This document shows positions 29,584-38,728 of a DNA stretch of 64,000 nucleotides, in pieces. The stretch comes from Brucella rhizosphaerae. GTDB lineage: Bacteria > Pseudomonadota > Alphaproteobacteria > Rhizobiales > Rhizobiaceae. The stretch covers positions 62,001 through 126,000 of the forward strand of contig NZ_NNRK01000012.1 of NCBI RefSeq assembly GCF_002252475.1, in the 5' to 3' direction. The number at the start of each line of letters is the position of its first letter. The first letter of the stretch is position 1. A program made the position numbers and the translations under genes. A model generated the notes under the pieces. The model saw only the letters and a program-made list of their open reading frames with translations. It was not told the origin of the DNA and ran no database searches.

Positions 29584-30124
29584 ATTCCGCGGGCGGGCGC
29601 TCGTCACACCGACAACAAATGCCATTCGTCCGACCACAGATCGGACTCGGGAAAGCCTTTTCAATATTCTCGCACACAGCTTCCCGGACAAGGTTGAAGG
29701 CGGGCGCGTTCTGGACCTCTTTGCAGGGACAGGCGCTCTCGGCCTTGAAGCGCTTTCTCGCGGCGCGCGCTATGCTGTTTTTGTCGAAGAATCTGCTGAA
29801 GGGCGTGGCCTTCTCCGTCAGAACATCGAAGCCTTTGGCCTGCAGGGTCAGACCAAGGTTTTGCGCCGTGACGCCTGCAAACTTGGCGAAGCGGGTACGA
29901 TGGAACCATTCGACCTGATTTTTGCTGATCCGCCATATGGTCGTCGTATGGGAGAAAAGGCACTTTTGTCAGCGCTTGAAGGTAGTTGGCTTAATCCTGA
30001 CGCACTTCTCGTGCTTGAAGAAGATGCAGAAGCTTCGCTTGAGCTGGATGAACGATTCGTCGTGCATGAAGAGCGGAATTATGGTGGTACCATCATTCGG
30101 CTTATCCAGTTGAAAGCGAATTAG
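29564..30124 (+). CDS. rsmD: 16S rRNA (guanine(966)-N2)-methyltransferase RsmD
   Basis: The 186-residue SAM-dependent methyltransferase modifies G966 of 16S rRNA. The start RIVGGKFRGRAL, the SAM-binding LDLFAGTGALGLEALSRGA and the catalytic FADPPYG motif are all family hallmarks. The GTG at 29564 lies inside the end of the pseudouridine synthase gene and has AGGGGGT upstream, so translation is probably coupled. Two ribosomal RNA modification genes thus overlap in one unit. Confidence 0.93.
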   Translation: MRIVGGKFRGRALVTPTTNAIRPTTDRTRESLFNILAHSFPDKVEGGRVLDLFAGTGALGLEALSRGARYAVFVEESAEGRGLLRQNIEAFGLQGQTKVLRRDACKLGEAGTMEPFDLIFADPPYGRRMGEKALLSALEGSWLNPDALLVLEEDAEASLELDERFVVHEERNYGGTIIRLIQLKAN

Positions 30125-30246
30125 AGATTTATTCGGAACCGGGTGACCGGTTTCGAAACGAAGTGAACTTTGAATACAGGTCTTGCCGCTCGCCAGCCAT
30201 CGCAACGTTGTCAGGGCGGAATGCAACTGATTGGAGATGTCGTTTG

Positions 30247-31773
30247 GTGCATAACCCCTCACTCCGGCACTTTTTGTTGTCCACCGCCCTTGGTTTGGCG
30301 CTGGCTCTGCCACTTGCAACAGGTTCGGTTCAGGCGCAGACGCCAGCTCCGGCCGCTGCAACAGAGGCTACTCAGCCTCCGGCACAGGCAAACTTGCCAG
30401 AAATCACGAAATCCGAAGATATCAGCAGCTTTACCCTCGAAAACGGGTTGAAGGTTGTGGTTATTCCAGATCACCGTGCGCCGGTGGTCACTCAGATGAT
30501 CTGGTATCATGTGGGATCGGCAGATGAGGCCCCTGGTAAATCCGGCATTGCGCATTTCCTTGAACATCTGATGTTCAAGGGCACCAAAACCTATCCGGCC
30601 GGTGAATTTTCAGCGAAGATCGCAGCCATTGGCGGTCAGGAAAACGCGTTCACTTCTTATGATTTCACAGCGTATTTCCAGCGCGTTGCTCCAGATGCGC
30701 TTGAGATGGTTATGGGTTATGAATCTGATCGCATGGCCAATCTTGTTCTGGATGAAGAAGCCGTCACGACTGAACGCGAGGTTATTCTTGAGGAGCGTCG
30801 TATGCGCGTGGATTCTAATCCCGCAGCGATGCTGATGGAAAACACTGATGGCGTGCTCTACTATAATCATCCCTATCGCGTGCCTGTAATCGGCTGGCGA
30901 CAGGAAATGGAGAAACTCAGCCTCAAGGATGCGGTGGATTTCTACCAGCAATATTACACCCCGAATAATGCAACGCTGGTGATCGCTGGCGACGTTACAC
31001 CTGAACGCGTGCGCGATCTTGTCATGAAGACCTGGGCCACAATTCCCAAGCGCGCCGATGTGCTGCCGCGTGAGCGTCCGCAGGAGCCGGTCAAGCACGC
31101 TGCCCGCGTTGTGACATTGCATGATGATCGCGTCAGCACGCCATCATTCCGTGTGTCGTGGCTGGTGCCGTCCTATTCCAATGAAAAGCGCTTCCCGAAT
31201 GTGAAGGCAGGTGATGCGCCTGCACTCGATCTTTTGAGCGAAATTCTCGGCGGCTCGCTGCGCTCCCGTCTTTATCAGGAGCTGATTGTCAAACAGGGCA
31301 TCGCGTCCAATACGGGTGCGAGCTATGATGGCGATCCCCTCGATGACGGCACATTCTCGGTTTACGGTTCGCCACAGAACGGCAAGACGCTGGCCGATGT
31401 CGAAAAAGCCGTTGATGCTGAAGTTGCACGTATCATCAAGGACGGCGTGACACAGACCGAACTCGATCAGGCGCGTAACCGCTTCCTGAAAGCTGTTACA
31501 TTTGCGCGCGACAGTCAGTCCGGTATGGCCCGTATTTATGGCTCCACGCTTTCCATTGGTCAGAGCATTGAAGATATTCAGAAATGGCCGGATGTGATCA
31601 AGGGTGTAACGGTCGAGCAGATCAAAGATGCTGCGAGCCGCTATCTGGTGAAAAATCAGTCGGTGACGAGTTATTTGCTGCCGCCGGATACTGAGCCTGA
31701 AAATGCACGCGAAAATCCGAATGCTGCCGCTGGCAATGCAGGTGAGAATGGCGCGGGAGGAGCAATCCAGTGA
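30247..31773 (+). CDS. M16 family zinc peptidase, exported
   Basis: The protein has about 508 residues and begins with a signal peptide (MHNPSLRHFLLSTALGLALA, cleavage near SVQAQ). The inverted zinc motif HFLEH is at residues 103-107, and a downstream Glu-rich EREVILEERRM supplies further ligands, so it should be active. A second M16 domain and a Pro/Asn/Gly-rich end follow. I chose the GTG at 30247 for the signal peptide; the frame is open to 30163. A CGGAACCGG/CCGGTTTCG hairpin lies upstream at 30134-30155. It overlaps the next M16 gene by four bases. Confidence 0.88.
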   Translation: MHNPSLRHFLLSTALGLALALPLATGSVQAQTPAPAAATEATQPPAQANLPEITKSEDISSFTLENGLKVVVIPDHRAPVVTQMIWYHVGSADEAPGKSGIAHFLEHLMFKGTKTYPAGEFSAKIAAIGGQENAFTSYDFTAYFQRVAPDALEMVMGYESDRMANLVLDEEAVTTEREVILEERRMRVDSNPAAMLMENTDGVLYYNHPYRVPVIGWRQEMEKLSLKDAVDFYQQYYTPNNATLVIAGDVTPERVRDLVMKTWATIPKRADVLPRERPQEPVKHAARVVTLHDDRVSTPSFRVSWLVPSYSNEKRFPNVKAGDAPALDLLSEILGGSLRSRLYQELIVKQGIASNTGASYDGDPLDDGTFSVYGSPQNGKTLADVEKAVDAEVARIIKDGVTQTELDQARNRFLKAVTFARDSQSGMARIYGSTLSIGQSIEDIQKWPDVIKGVTVEQIKDAASRYLVKNQSVTSYLLPPDTEPENARENPNAAAGNAGENGAGGAIQ

Positions 31774-33107
31774 GCAAAGCTATTGCGTTGAATGTTAATC
31801 GTGCAAAGACCGCAATGATGGCGCTGGCAACATCCATGATGTTGCTGGTGATTCTGAACCTTCCGGCATACGCAATCGAGATTCAGGAAGTTGTTTCGCC
31901 AAAGGGTATCAAAGCCTGGCTGGTTGAAGACAGTTCTGTGCCGCTCATTTCCATGCGCTTCTCGTTCAAGGGGGGTACATCGCAGGACCCGGGTGGCAAG
32001 GAAGGCCTTGCCAATCTGATGACAGGCCTTTTCGATGAAGGCGCTGGCGACCTTGATTCCGACAGTTTTCAGGAACGTATCGATAATCTCGGTGCGGAGA
32101 TGAGCTTCTCGGCTTCTCCTGATTCGGTTTCCGGTAATATTCGTATGCTTGCCGAGAATCGCGACGCGGTGAACGGCTTATTGGCGCTGGCTGTTAACAA
32201 GCCGCGCTTTGATCAGGATGCGATTGACCGTATTCGTCAGCAGGTGGTTGCAAGCCTTGAAGCCTCTCAGCGCAACCCTTCGACGATTGCCTCACGCAAG
32301 TTCTCCGAAGTTCTCTACGGCAACCATCCCTATGGACGCCCGGACGAAGGCACGGTTAAGTCGCTGCAATCAATCAACCGCGAAGACCTTGTCAATTTCC
32401 ACCGCAAGAACTTTGCTCGTGATCGTCTGACGATCGGCGTTGTTGGCTCCATTAATGCCAGGGACCTTGGCGAAATGCTCGACAAGGTATTCGGTGATCT
32501 GCCTGCAAATGCGGAACTGGTGCCAGTTCCTGATGCGAAACTCGCACTTGGCACAACGACCAGCCTCAGCTTTGATATGCCGCAGACATCGATCAGCTTT
32601 GTCTATCCGGCAGTGCCTCGCAAAGATCCGGAATTCTTTGCTTCTTACCTGATGAACCACATTCTGGGTGGGGGGTTCACGTCGCGTCTTTATGCAGAAG
32701 TGCGTGAAAAGCGCGGTCTGGCCTATTCGGTGTCATCATCGATGGCGCTGCGTGATCACGTGTCAGCGTTGACGATCTCGACGGCGACCCGTCCTGAAAA
32801 GGCACAGGAATCGCTCAAGATCATTCGCGAGCAGGTAGCTGCGATGGCCAATGACGGCCCAACAGAAGCTGAGCTTGCAGCGGCAAAGAACTATCTCAAA
32901 GGTTCTTACGCAGTGAACAATCTCGATTCCTCGGTGTCGATCGCAGATACACTTGTTGGTCTGCAGGAAGCGGGGCTTGATCGTGAGTACATCGACAAGC
33001 GGGCCGAGCTGATAGATGCCGTCACACTCGATCAGGTGAAAGCTATTGCTAAAAAGCTTCTGGAAGCAGAACCTGCAATTCTGATTTTTGGACCTGCGCA
33101 ATCGTAA
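31770..33107 (+). CDS. M16 family peptidase-like protein lacking the zinc motif, exported
   Basis: The 445-residue protein shares the M16 fold and has a signal-like N-terminus (AMMALATSMMLLVILNLPAYA). Where the active partner has HFLEH this one has ANLMTGLFDEGAG, so the zinc site is missing. It starts with GTG overlapping the stop of the upstream gene (GTGA). Tandem pairs of an active and an inactive M16 protein are a known arrangement, the inactive one helping to bind substrate in a heterodimer. Both are probably periplasmic. Substrates are unknown. Confidence 0.9.
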   Translation: MSKAIALNVNRAKTAMMALATSMMLLVILNLPAYAIEIQEVVSPKGIKAWLVEDSSVPLISMRFSFKGGTSQDPGGKEGLANLMTGLFDEGAGDLDSDSFQERIDNLGAEMSFSASPDSVSGNIRMLAENRDAVNGLLALAVNKPRFDQDAIDRIRQQVVASLEASQRNPSTIASRKFSEVLYGNHPYGRPDEGTVKSLQSINREDLVNFHRKNFARDRLTIGVVGSINARDLGEMLDKVFGDLPANAELVPVPDAKLALGTTTSLSFDMPQTSISFVYPAVPRKDPEFFASYLMNHILGGGFTSRLYAEVREKRGLAYSVSSSMALRDHVSALTISTATRPEKAQESLKIIREQVAAMANDGPTEAELAAAKNYLKGSYAVNNLDSSVSIADTLVGLQEAGLDREYIDKRAELIDAVTLDQVKAIAKKLLEAEPAILIFGPAQS

Positions 33108-33148
33108 ACTGGCGCAATGGCAAGCCGATATGCCGTGAGGAAAGCTTC

Positions 33149-34012
33149 ATGGATATAACAGTACCAACATCTCCGCGTATCGCCATCGCCTTTGGTGGCG
33201 GCGGTGCGCGCGGCATCGCTCATATACACATTGTCGAAGTGCTGGACGAGCTAGGCATCAAACCGGTTGCGATCGCCGGTTCGTCTATCGGCTCGATTGT
33301 CGGTGCCGGAATGGCGAATGGCATGAGCGGCAAGGAAATCCATGAATATATGGCGGCGATTTTTAATCGCCGTTCGGAAGTCGCTCGTCGCATGTGGCAA
33401 GCGCGTCCGGAACGCTGGGTGGAGCTACTGAAAGGTGGCTTTCGCGTCAGTCAGTTCAATATCGAAAAGATACTGGAAGTCTTTCTACCGGCGGCACTGC
33501 CCGAAAATGTAGAAGAATTGAAAATCCCGATGAGCATTACGGCTTCGGATTTTCATTCGGCTACTGAATTGAATATCGAACAAGGCGACCTGCGCTCAGC
33601 CATTGCGGCTTCCTGCGCTATTCCGCCAGTGTTTAGACCGGTGCGCCGCAATGGACGTATTCTGGTGGATGGTGGCTTGCTCAATCCGGTGCCATTCGAT
33701 CTGCTCTTCGATAAGGCAGATATTGTGATCGGCATTGATGTTGTTGGTGCCCCTGTTGGCCCTGATGACTATATGCCAACCACAATCGAAGCAGTTATGG
33801 GAGCCAATCAGCTCACCATGTGCTCGATCATCGAGAACAAATTCCGCAATCGTCCACCGCATATATTCCTGCGTCCGAATGTCGAACGAATTGGTCTGCT
33901 GGACTTTCTTAAATTCGAGCAGATTTTATCGCAAAGCGCAGACATACGCGAAGAGTTGAAGCTTGCGCTCGATACGGTTTTAGGCGGGAAGCCAGCTGTA
34001 GCAGCGTCCTGA
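33149..34012 (+). CDS. Patatin-like phospholipase
   Basis: The 287-residue protein has the patatin catalytic parts: the oxyanion glycine-rich AFGGGGARGIAHI (residues 12-24), the nucleophile elbow GSSIGS, and the aspartate in VDGGLLNPVP near residue 170. Such enzymes hydrolyse acyl esters of lipids. There is no signal peptide, so it is cytoplasmic or membrane-associated. It follows the M16 pair by about 40 bases and may be in the same transcript. Confidence 0.9.
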   Translation: MDITVPTSPRIAIAFGGGGARGIAHIHIVEVLDELGIKPVAIAGSSIGSIVGAGMANGMSGKEIHEYMAAIFNRRSEVARRMWQARPERWVELLKGGFRVSQFNIEKILEVFLPAALPENVEELKIPMSITASDFHSATELNIEQGDLRSAIAASCAIPPVFRPVRRNGRILVDGGLLNPVPFDLLFDKADIVIGIDVVGAPVGPDDYMPTTIEAVMGANQLTMCSIIENKFRNRPPHIFLRPNVERIGLLDFLKFEQILSQSADIREELKLALDTVLGGKPAVAAS

Positions 34013-34020
34013 GCATAAAG

Positions 34021-34105
34021 CTGAAAAGTCGGGAACCGATTTCCCGATAAGACGCGCGTTAAGAAAAGCGAACAGAGTGTCGATCTGATTCAATCAGATC
34101 GACAC
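34021..34105. repeat. Mosaic intergenic repeat, copy A
   Basis: The left part (GGGAACC...TTTCCCGATAAGACGCGCGTTAA) resembles copies at 38329 and 42246. The right part is a 14-base perfect inverted repeat (34077-34090 and 34092-34105) with the arm GTGTCGATCTGATT. It sits between the convergent patatin and kefB genes, so the stem may also end transcription. Confidence 0.7.
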
Positions 34106-34115
34106 GACTTTGCTC

Positions 34116-35966
34116 CTATTCAGCAGCAACTGCTGCCGAGGGTGTACCTTCATCGACATTGGCAACCGCATCCATGCCATCGCCGGCTTTGTCTATGCGC
34201 TGGCCCTCGCGTTGTGGCTTAACCAGAGGCTCAGGTGTAACGGGCTTGTTGAAGAGCAAATGCCGACCTGCCATGATCCCTTCAGATGCCTGTACGTGCA
34301 GGCGATCCTCGTCACGCTGGCGCACATCTTCGCGGATCGCATAGGCGTTGGCTTCCGACAAGCCAAGTCCTTCCAGCGTGCGCTGACCGAACAAAAGCCC
34401 GGATTCGAATGTTTCACGAAGTTCGTATTCCACGCCTTGTGCACGCAGTTGCAACGTGTGTTCCCGATCATAAGAACGCACGAACAGGCGCACGTCAGGA
34501 TATTCTGACTGGATGAGGTTCACGATCCGGTTGGTGATTTCCTTTTTATGGGTACAAACGGCCACAATTTTCGCTTTGCGAATACCGGATGCTTCCAGCA
34601 CATCCTTGCGGGAACCATCGCCAAAATAAATGCGAAAGCCAAACTTGCCTGCGGCACGCACGCGATTGGGGGAATTATCGATGACTGTCACATCGATACC
34701 GCCTGCCAGCAATATCTGAGCGGAAATCTGTCCATAACGCGAAAAACCGATCATCAGCACATCAGCGCCGGCGCCCTCAAAGTTTTCTTCGATAACGTCT
34801 TCGGTCTTATCCTTGATCAGCAGTCTCGAGCCAATGGCTACAGAAAGCGGTGTGAGCGCCATCGAGACGGTAACTGCGGCGACAAGTTCCGAGCTGAGTG
34901 CACTGGAAATCACGGCAGCAGCGGCTGCTGCTGAAAACAGCACAAATGCAAATTCTCCGCCCTGCGGCAGCAGGAAAGCAACCCGGATCGCATCATTGTG
35001 GTTGGAGCGGAAGATGCGGCACAAAACATAGGTGATAGCTGCTTTGACGACCATGAAGATCGGGACCGCAAGCAGGATTGTTTTCCAGTATTGAAGGATC
35101 ACAGTCAGATTGAGCGAAAGGCCGACAGCCACGAAAAACAGGCCGAGGAAAATTCCACGGAATGGTTCGATATCGGCTTCGAGCTCATGCCTGTAAGAGG
35201 ATTCGGCCAGCAACACGCCTGCGATGAACGCGCCCATTGCCATGGATAGCCCCGCTGCCTGTAAAAGACTGGCTGAACCCAGAACCACGAAAAGAGCCGC
35301 AGCGATCATCACTTCGCGTGCACCGGTATTGGCAATGATACGGAACATCGGATTGATCAGATACCGTCCCGCAATCACCAGTGCGATGATCGCGGCAATG
35401 GCTGTCGCCAGATGAAAGCCTGCGCTCGCCTGCGACGGTTCATTGGGGGACAGCGCCGGAATGATCGCCAGAATAGGAACAATGGCGAGGTCCTGAAACA
35501 ACAGGATGGCAAAGGCGCGCTGCCCATGTTTCTGATTGGTTTCAGCACGGTCTTCCAACACCTGCATGGCGAATGCTGTTGAGGATAGTGCTAAGCCGAA
35601 GCCGATGATGATGGCTGCATTGGTCTCCAGTCCGGCAAGATAGACGCCCAGGGCAGCCAGCGCAGAGCCAGTGAGCAAAACCTGCGCAGCACCCAGTCCG
35701 AAAATTGCGTGACGCAACGACCAAAGTCGCGAAGGCTTCAGTTCAAGCCCGATAATGAAGAGCAGGAAGACGACGCCGAGCTCGGAAAAATGCAGCAGTT
35801 CCTCACCTTCGGAGATAAGGCGTGCGACGGGACCGATCGCAATACCGGCGGCGAGATAGCCCAGAACAGTACCGAGCCCAAGGCGTTTGAATAGGGGCGC
35901 AGCGATGATCGCACCACCCAGAATCACCAGCGCCTGTAAGTAAAGACTTCCGCCTGTTGCGACCAT
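34116..35966 (-). CDS. Cation:proton antiporter, CPA2 family, with TrkA-N domain (KefB type)
   Basis: The 616-residue protein has an N-terminal sodium/proton-exchanger-type membrane domain of about 12 segments (residues 5-390) and a C-terminal cytoplasmic nucleotide-binding domain starting at DVLMIGFSRYGQISAQILLA. This is the arrangement of KefB/KefC potassium efflux systems. The usual Rossmann GxGxxG reads GFSRYG here. The tail after residue 540 is charged. The ATG at 35966 precedes the first membrane segment with GAGC upstream. The transported ion is not certain. Confidence 0.87.
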   Translation of the reverse strand: MVATGGSLYLQALVILGGAIIAAPLFKRLGLGTVLGYLAAGIAIGPVARLISEGEELLHFSELGVVFLLFIIGLELKPSRLWSLRHAIFGLGAAQVLLTGSALAALGVYLAGLETNAAIIIGFGLALSSTAFAMQVLEDRAETNQKHGQRAFAILLFQDLAIVPILAIIPALSPNEPSQASAGFHLATAIAAIIALVIAGRYLINPMFRIIANTGAREVMIAAALFVVLGSASLLQAAGLSMAMGAFIAGVLLAESSYRHELEADIEPFRGIFLGLFFVAVGLSLNLTVILQYWKTILLAVPIFMVVKAAITYVLCRIFRSNHNDAIRVAFLLPQGGEFAFVLFSAAAAAAVISSALSSELVAAVTVSMALTPLSVAIGSRLLIKDKTEDVIEENFEGAGADVLMIGFSRYGQISAQILLAGGIDVTVIDNSPNRVRAAGKFGFRIYFGDGSRKDVLEASGIRKAKIVAVCTHKKEITNRIVNLIQSEYPDVRLFVRSYDREHTLQLRAQGVEYELRETFESGLLFGQRTLEGLGLSEANAYAIREDVRQRDEDRLHVQASEGIMAGRHLLFNKPVTPEPLVKPQREGQRIDKAGDGMDAVANVDEGTPSAAVAAE

Positions 35967-36167
35967 GTTTTGCTCTTGGAATATGAAGAATGTGGCAGGC
36001 TTGCCTTGAAGCCCCCGGATTTCAGCAATATAGAAACATGATATGGCTCTAATCAGTCTAATGTCGAACAATTTGACGATATTTTTTCGCAAATTCCCAT
36101 TACGGTTGGTTATATCTCGTGGTTACCAGTCTGGTGCCGTTTTGCCCCTATAGTCTTGGATTATGTA

Positions 36168-37511
36168 ATGATTTCAGATAATTCGTCGGAGAAACTGGTC
36201 GACCGCGCTGCCCAGCTGGTGGCTGCTGCAAGGCGTGCGGGTGCTGATCATGCTGACGCGGTTGTGATCCGTGCGCGCTCTGTCAGCGTTTCTGTTCGGC
36301 TTGGCAAGGTCGAGGGAACCGAATCGTCGGAGAGCGATGATTTTTCTCTTCGGGTGTTTGTCGGTCGTCGCATCGCCAGTGTTTCGGCCAATGCTGGCAG
36401 TGATCCCAACAAATTGGCGGAGCGCGCTGTTGCTATGGCACGCGTTGCACCAGAAGATCCGTATGAGCAATTGGCTGATCCGGCGTTGCTGGTGAACGCA
36501 CCCCGCAATCTTGATCTCTTCGACGCGATTGAAGTCGATACGGCACGCCTTACTGAAGACGCGCTGGCAACGGAAGCAGCAGCACGTGCGGTGCAAGGTG
36601 TAAGCAATTCCGGCGGTGCCGGAGCTTCACGCAGCATGGGTGGTCTGGTGCTGGTCACATCGTCGGGCTTTTCAGGCGAGTATGCTGCAACGCGTTTCGG
36701 CCGTTCGGTGTCTGCAATTGCAGGCGAGGGGACCAAGATGGAGCGCGACTATGATTTCAGCTCGCGCCTTCACTTTGCCGATCTCGACACACCTGAAAAC
36801 ATCGGCAGACGCGCCGGTGAGCGCGCCGTGCGTCGTCTCGGTGCAAGGCAAGCCAGGACGGGTCCGGTTACAGTCGTTTTTGATCCGCGTCTGGCGCGGG
36901 GCATTGCGGGCCATCTTGCGAGCGCAATCAATGGCGCGGCCGTTGCACGCAAGACAAGCTTTCTGCGTGACAGTCTTGGAAAGCAGATTCTGAAAACTGG
37001 GATCAATGTTACCGATGATCCGTTGCGCATCCGCGGGTCTTCGTCTCGCCCCTTTGATGGCGAGGGCATTGAAGGGCAGCCCCTGACGATGGTTGAGGAT
37101 GGCGTATTGCAGCATTGGCTCCTGGCTGGCTCGAGTGCACGCGAACTGGGACTGACAGGCAATGGACGCGGTGTGCGTTCGGGTTCCGGCGTCTCACCCG
37201 CTTCGACCAACTTTGCCATTGAACCGGGTGCAGAAACACCGGAATCACTGATCCGTTCTGTAGGCACAGGCTTTTATGTAACGGAAGTGTTCGGGCAGGG
37301 TGTGGATATGATCACTGGCCAATATAGCCGTGGTGCTTCCGGGTTCTGGATTGAGAACGGTGAGCTTGCCTATCCTGTGAGCGAGGTAACGATTGCCTCT
37401 AATCTTAAGGACATGTTCCTCAACATGACGCCCGGCTCCGACATTGATCGGAACTTTGGCATGACAGCCCCAACTCTTGTAATTGAAGGCATGACCCTTG
37501 CCGGAAATTGA
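36168..37511 (+). CDS. pmbA: TldD/PmbA family metallopeptidase subunit
   Basis: The 447-residue protein is the PmbA (TldE) partner of TldD, which together degrade unfolded peptides and process microcin-type precursors. Features are the N-terminal DHADAVVIRARSVSVSVR, the segment FDPRLARGIAGHLASAINGA, and the C-terminal GVDMITGQYSRGASGFWIENG. PmbA lacks the zinc-binding HExxxH of TldD, and I see none here. A partner tldD is not in this window. I use the ATG at 36168; a TTG four codons earlier exists. Confidence 0.9.
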   Translation: MISDNSSEKLVDRAAQLVAAARRAGADHADAVVIRARSVSVSVRLGKVEGTESSESDDFSLRVFVGRRIASVSANAGSDPNKLAERAVAMARVAPEDPYEQLADPALLVNAPRNLDLFDAIEVDTARLTEDALATEAAARAVQGVSNSGGAGASRSMGGLVLVTSSGFSGEYAATRFGRSVSAIAGEGTKMERDYDFSSRLHFADLDTPENIGRRAGERAVRRLGARQARTGPVTVVFDPRLARGIAGHLASAINGAAVARKTSFLRDSLGKQILKTGINVTDDPLRIRGSSSRPFDGEGIEGQPLTMVEDGVLQHWLLAGSSARELGLTGNGRGVRSGSGVSPASTNFAIEPGAETPESLIRSVGTGFYVTEVFGQGVDMITGQYSRGASGFWIENGELAYPVSEVTIASNLKDMFLNMTPGSDIDRNFGMTAPTLVIEGMTLAGN

Positions 37512-38307
37512 GAAACGCAAAGACATTCAGAACGAGCTTGAACTTTTACGCAATGCGGCACGCGAAGCAGGCCGCATCGCCATGCGTTATTTTGGGCAGT
37601 CGCCGGAAGTCTGGTTGAAAGATGGGCAATCGCCCGTCAGCGAAGCTGATTTTGCTGTCGATAGCTATCTGAAGGAAGTGTTGCTCGAAGCGCGGCCTGA
37701 CTATGGCTGGATTTCGGAAGAAACGACGGATGACCGGGCTGCTGCTGTGCGCAGCCGCGCTTTTGTTGTCGATCCGATTGATGGCACACGCGGTTATATC
37801 AATGGGCAAACCCAGTGGTGCGTGAGCATTGCCATTGTTGAAGACGGCAAGCCGATTGCCGGTGTGTTGCAATGTCCCGCGCGTAATGAAGTGATTGAGG
37901 CCGGCAAAGGTTTTGGTGCATCTCAGAATGGCACGCCTATTCAAACGCGCCTGCCTCCGCTGGGAGAAAAAATTTCGCTCGCTTCCGCAAAGCGTATGGT
38001 CGATGAGCTGCCCGAAGGCTGGCGTGATCGGGTGATCGTACATCCTTATGTGCCATCGCTTGCCTATCGCATTGCAATGGTGGCGCGTGGTGATATTGCC
38101 GGCACCTTCATTCGGCCAAATTCACATGATTGGGACTTGGCCGCAGCCGATCTCATCCTCAGTGAGTCGGGCGGAGCGCTCTTGACCCATGACGCTCAGC
38201 CTCTCGTTTATGGTGGACCGACGCTACAACATGGTGCGCTGGTTGCTGCCAGTGGAAACCTTCTGCAGGAAATGTTGAGTGTTGTCGCGGACTGGCCATT
38301 GAGCTAA
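37498..38307 (+). CDS. Inositol monophosphatase family protein (CysQ-like)
   Basis: The 269-residue protein is a lithium-sensitive magnesium-dependent phosphatase. The metal-binding motifs are intact: SEETTDD near residue 74, DPIDGTRGYINGQ near residue 97 and HDWDLAAADLILSESGG near residue 204. The family includes inositol monophosphatase, 3'(2'),5'-bisphosphate nucleotidase and histidinol phosphatase; CysQ is the best guess but not proven. It starts with TTG inside the pmbA end (14-base overlap) with GAAGG upstream. Confidence 0.85.
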   Translation: MPEIEKRKDIQNELELLRNAAREAGRIAMRYFGQSPEVWLKDGQSPVSEADFAVDSYLKEVLLEARPDYGWISEETTDDRAAAVRSRAFVVDPIDGTRGYINGQTQWCVSIAIVEDGKPIAGVLQCPARNEVIEAGKGFGASQNGTPIQTRLPPLGEKISLASAKRMVDELPEGWRDRVIVHPYVPSLAYRIAMVARGDIAGTFIRPNSHDWDLAAADLILSESGGALLTHDAQPLVYGGPTLQHGALVAASGNLLQEMLSVVADWPLS

Positions 38308-38328
38308 TCATGCTGCGAACCGGAATAA

Positions 38329-38424
38329 GCGCATCCCGAAACGCGTGAAGCGGCTTTTGGACTAAGATGCGCGTTAGATAAAAATGTTGAGATGCGCGAT
38401 TTGATTTTGTCAGATCGAAACGCG
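38329..38424. repeat. Mosaic intergenic repeat, copy B
   Basis: The start GCGCATCCCGAA, a middle GCGGCTTTTGG and ATGCGCGTTAGA match the module of copies A and C, and the end CGATTTGATTTTGTCAGATCG matches the inverted repeat of copy A. It ends about 10 bases before the ribosome site of the DUF4170 gene. Confidence 0.75.
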
Positions 38425-38446
38425 TTTTTGTTCAAGGGATATTGTC

Positions 38447-38698
38447 ATGAGTGCCGAAGGCGACAAGAAGCAGCTTCTTCATCTGGTATTTGGCGGTGAG
38501 CTGACAAAGCTCGGAACCGTTCAGTTCCGCGATCTCGATAACCTCGATGTCGTTGGTATCTATCCTGATTACGAGTCTGCAAAGACTGCCTGGAAATCGA
38601 AGGCGCAGCAGACCGTAGATAACGCGCATATGCGTTATTTCATTGTGCACCTGCATCGATTGCTTGATCCTGAAGGCGTGGACCTGAAAGCGGAATAA
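38447..38698 (+). CDS. DUF4170 family small protein
   Basis: The 83-residue protein is recognised as DUF4170, a small alphaproteobacterial family of unknown role. It has a central IYPDYESAKTAWKSKAQQTVDNAHMRYFIVHLHRLLDP and no membrane segment or signal. The ATG at 38447 has AAGGGA upstream. It lies directly ahead of the DUF374-waaA-lpxK block with 30 bases between, suggesting a role tied to envelope synthesis, though none is known. Confidence 0.85.
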   Translation: MSAEGDKKQLLHLVFGGELTKLGTVQFRDLDNLDVVGIYPDYESAKTAWKSKAQQTVDNAHMRYFIVHLHRLLDPEGVDLKAE

Positions 38699-38728
38699 GC
38701 ACTTTTGTCCGCTCCACGCGAAGATCAG

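Noticed and set aside
31770..33107. The second M16 gene as a frameshifted or decayed peptidase.
   Set aside because: The frame is intact, the signal and fold are kept, and loss of the zinc motif in one partner is a known arrangement.
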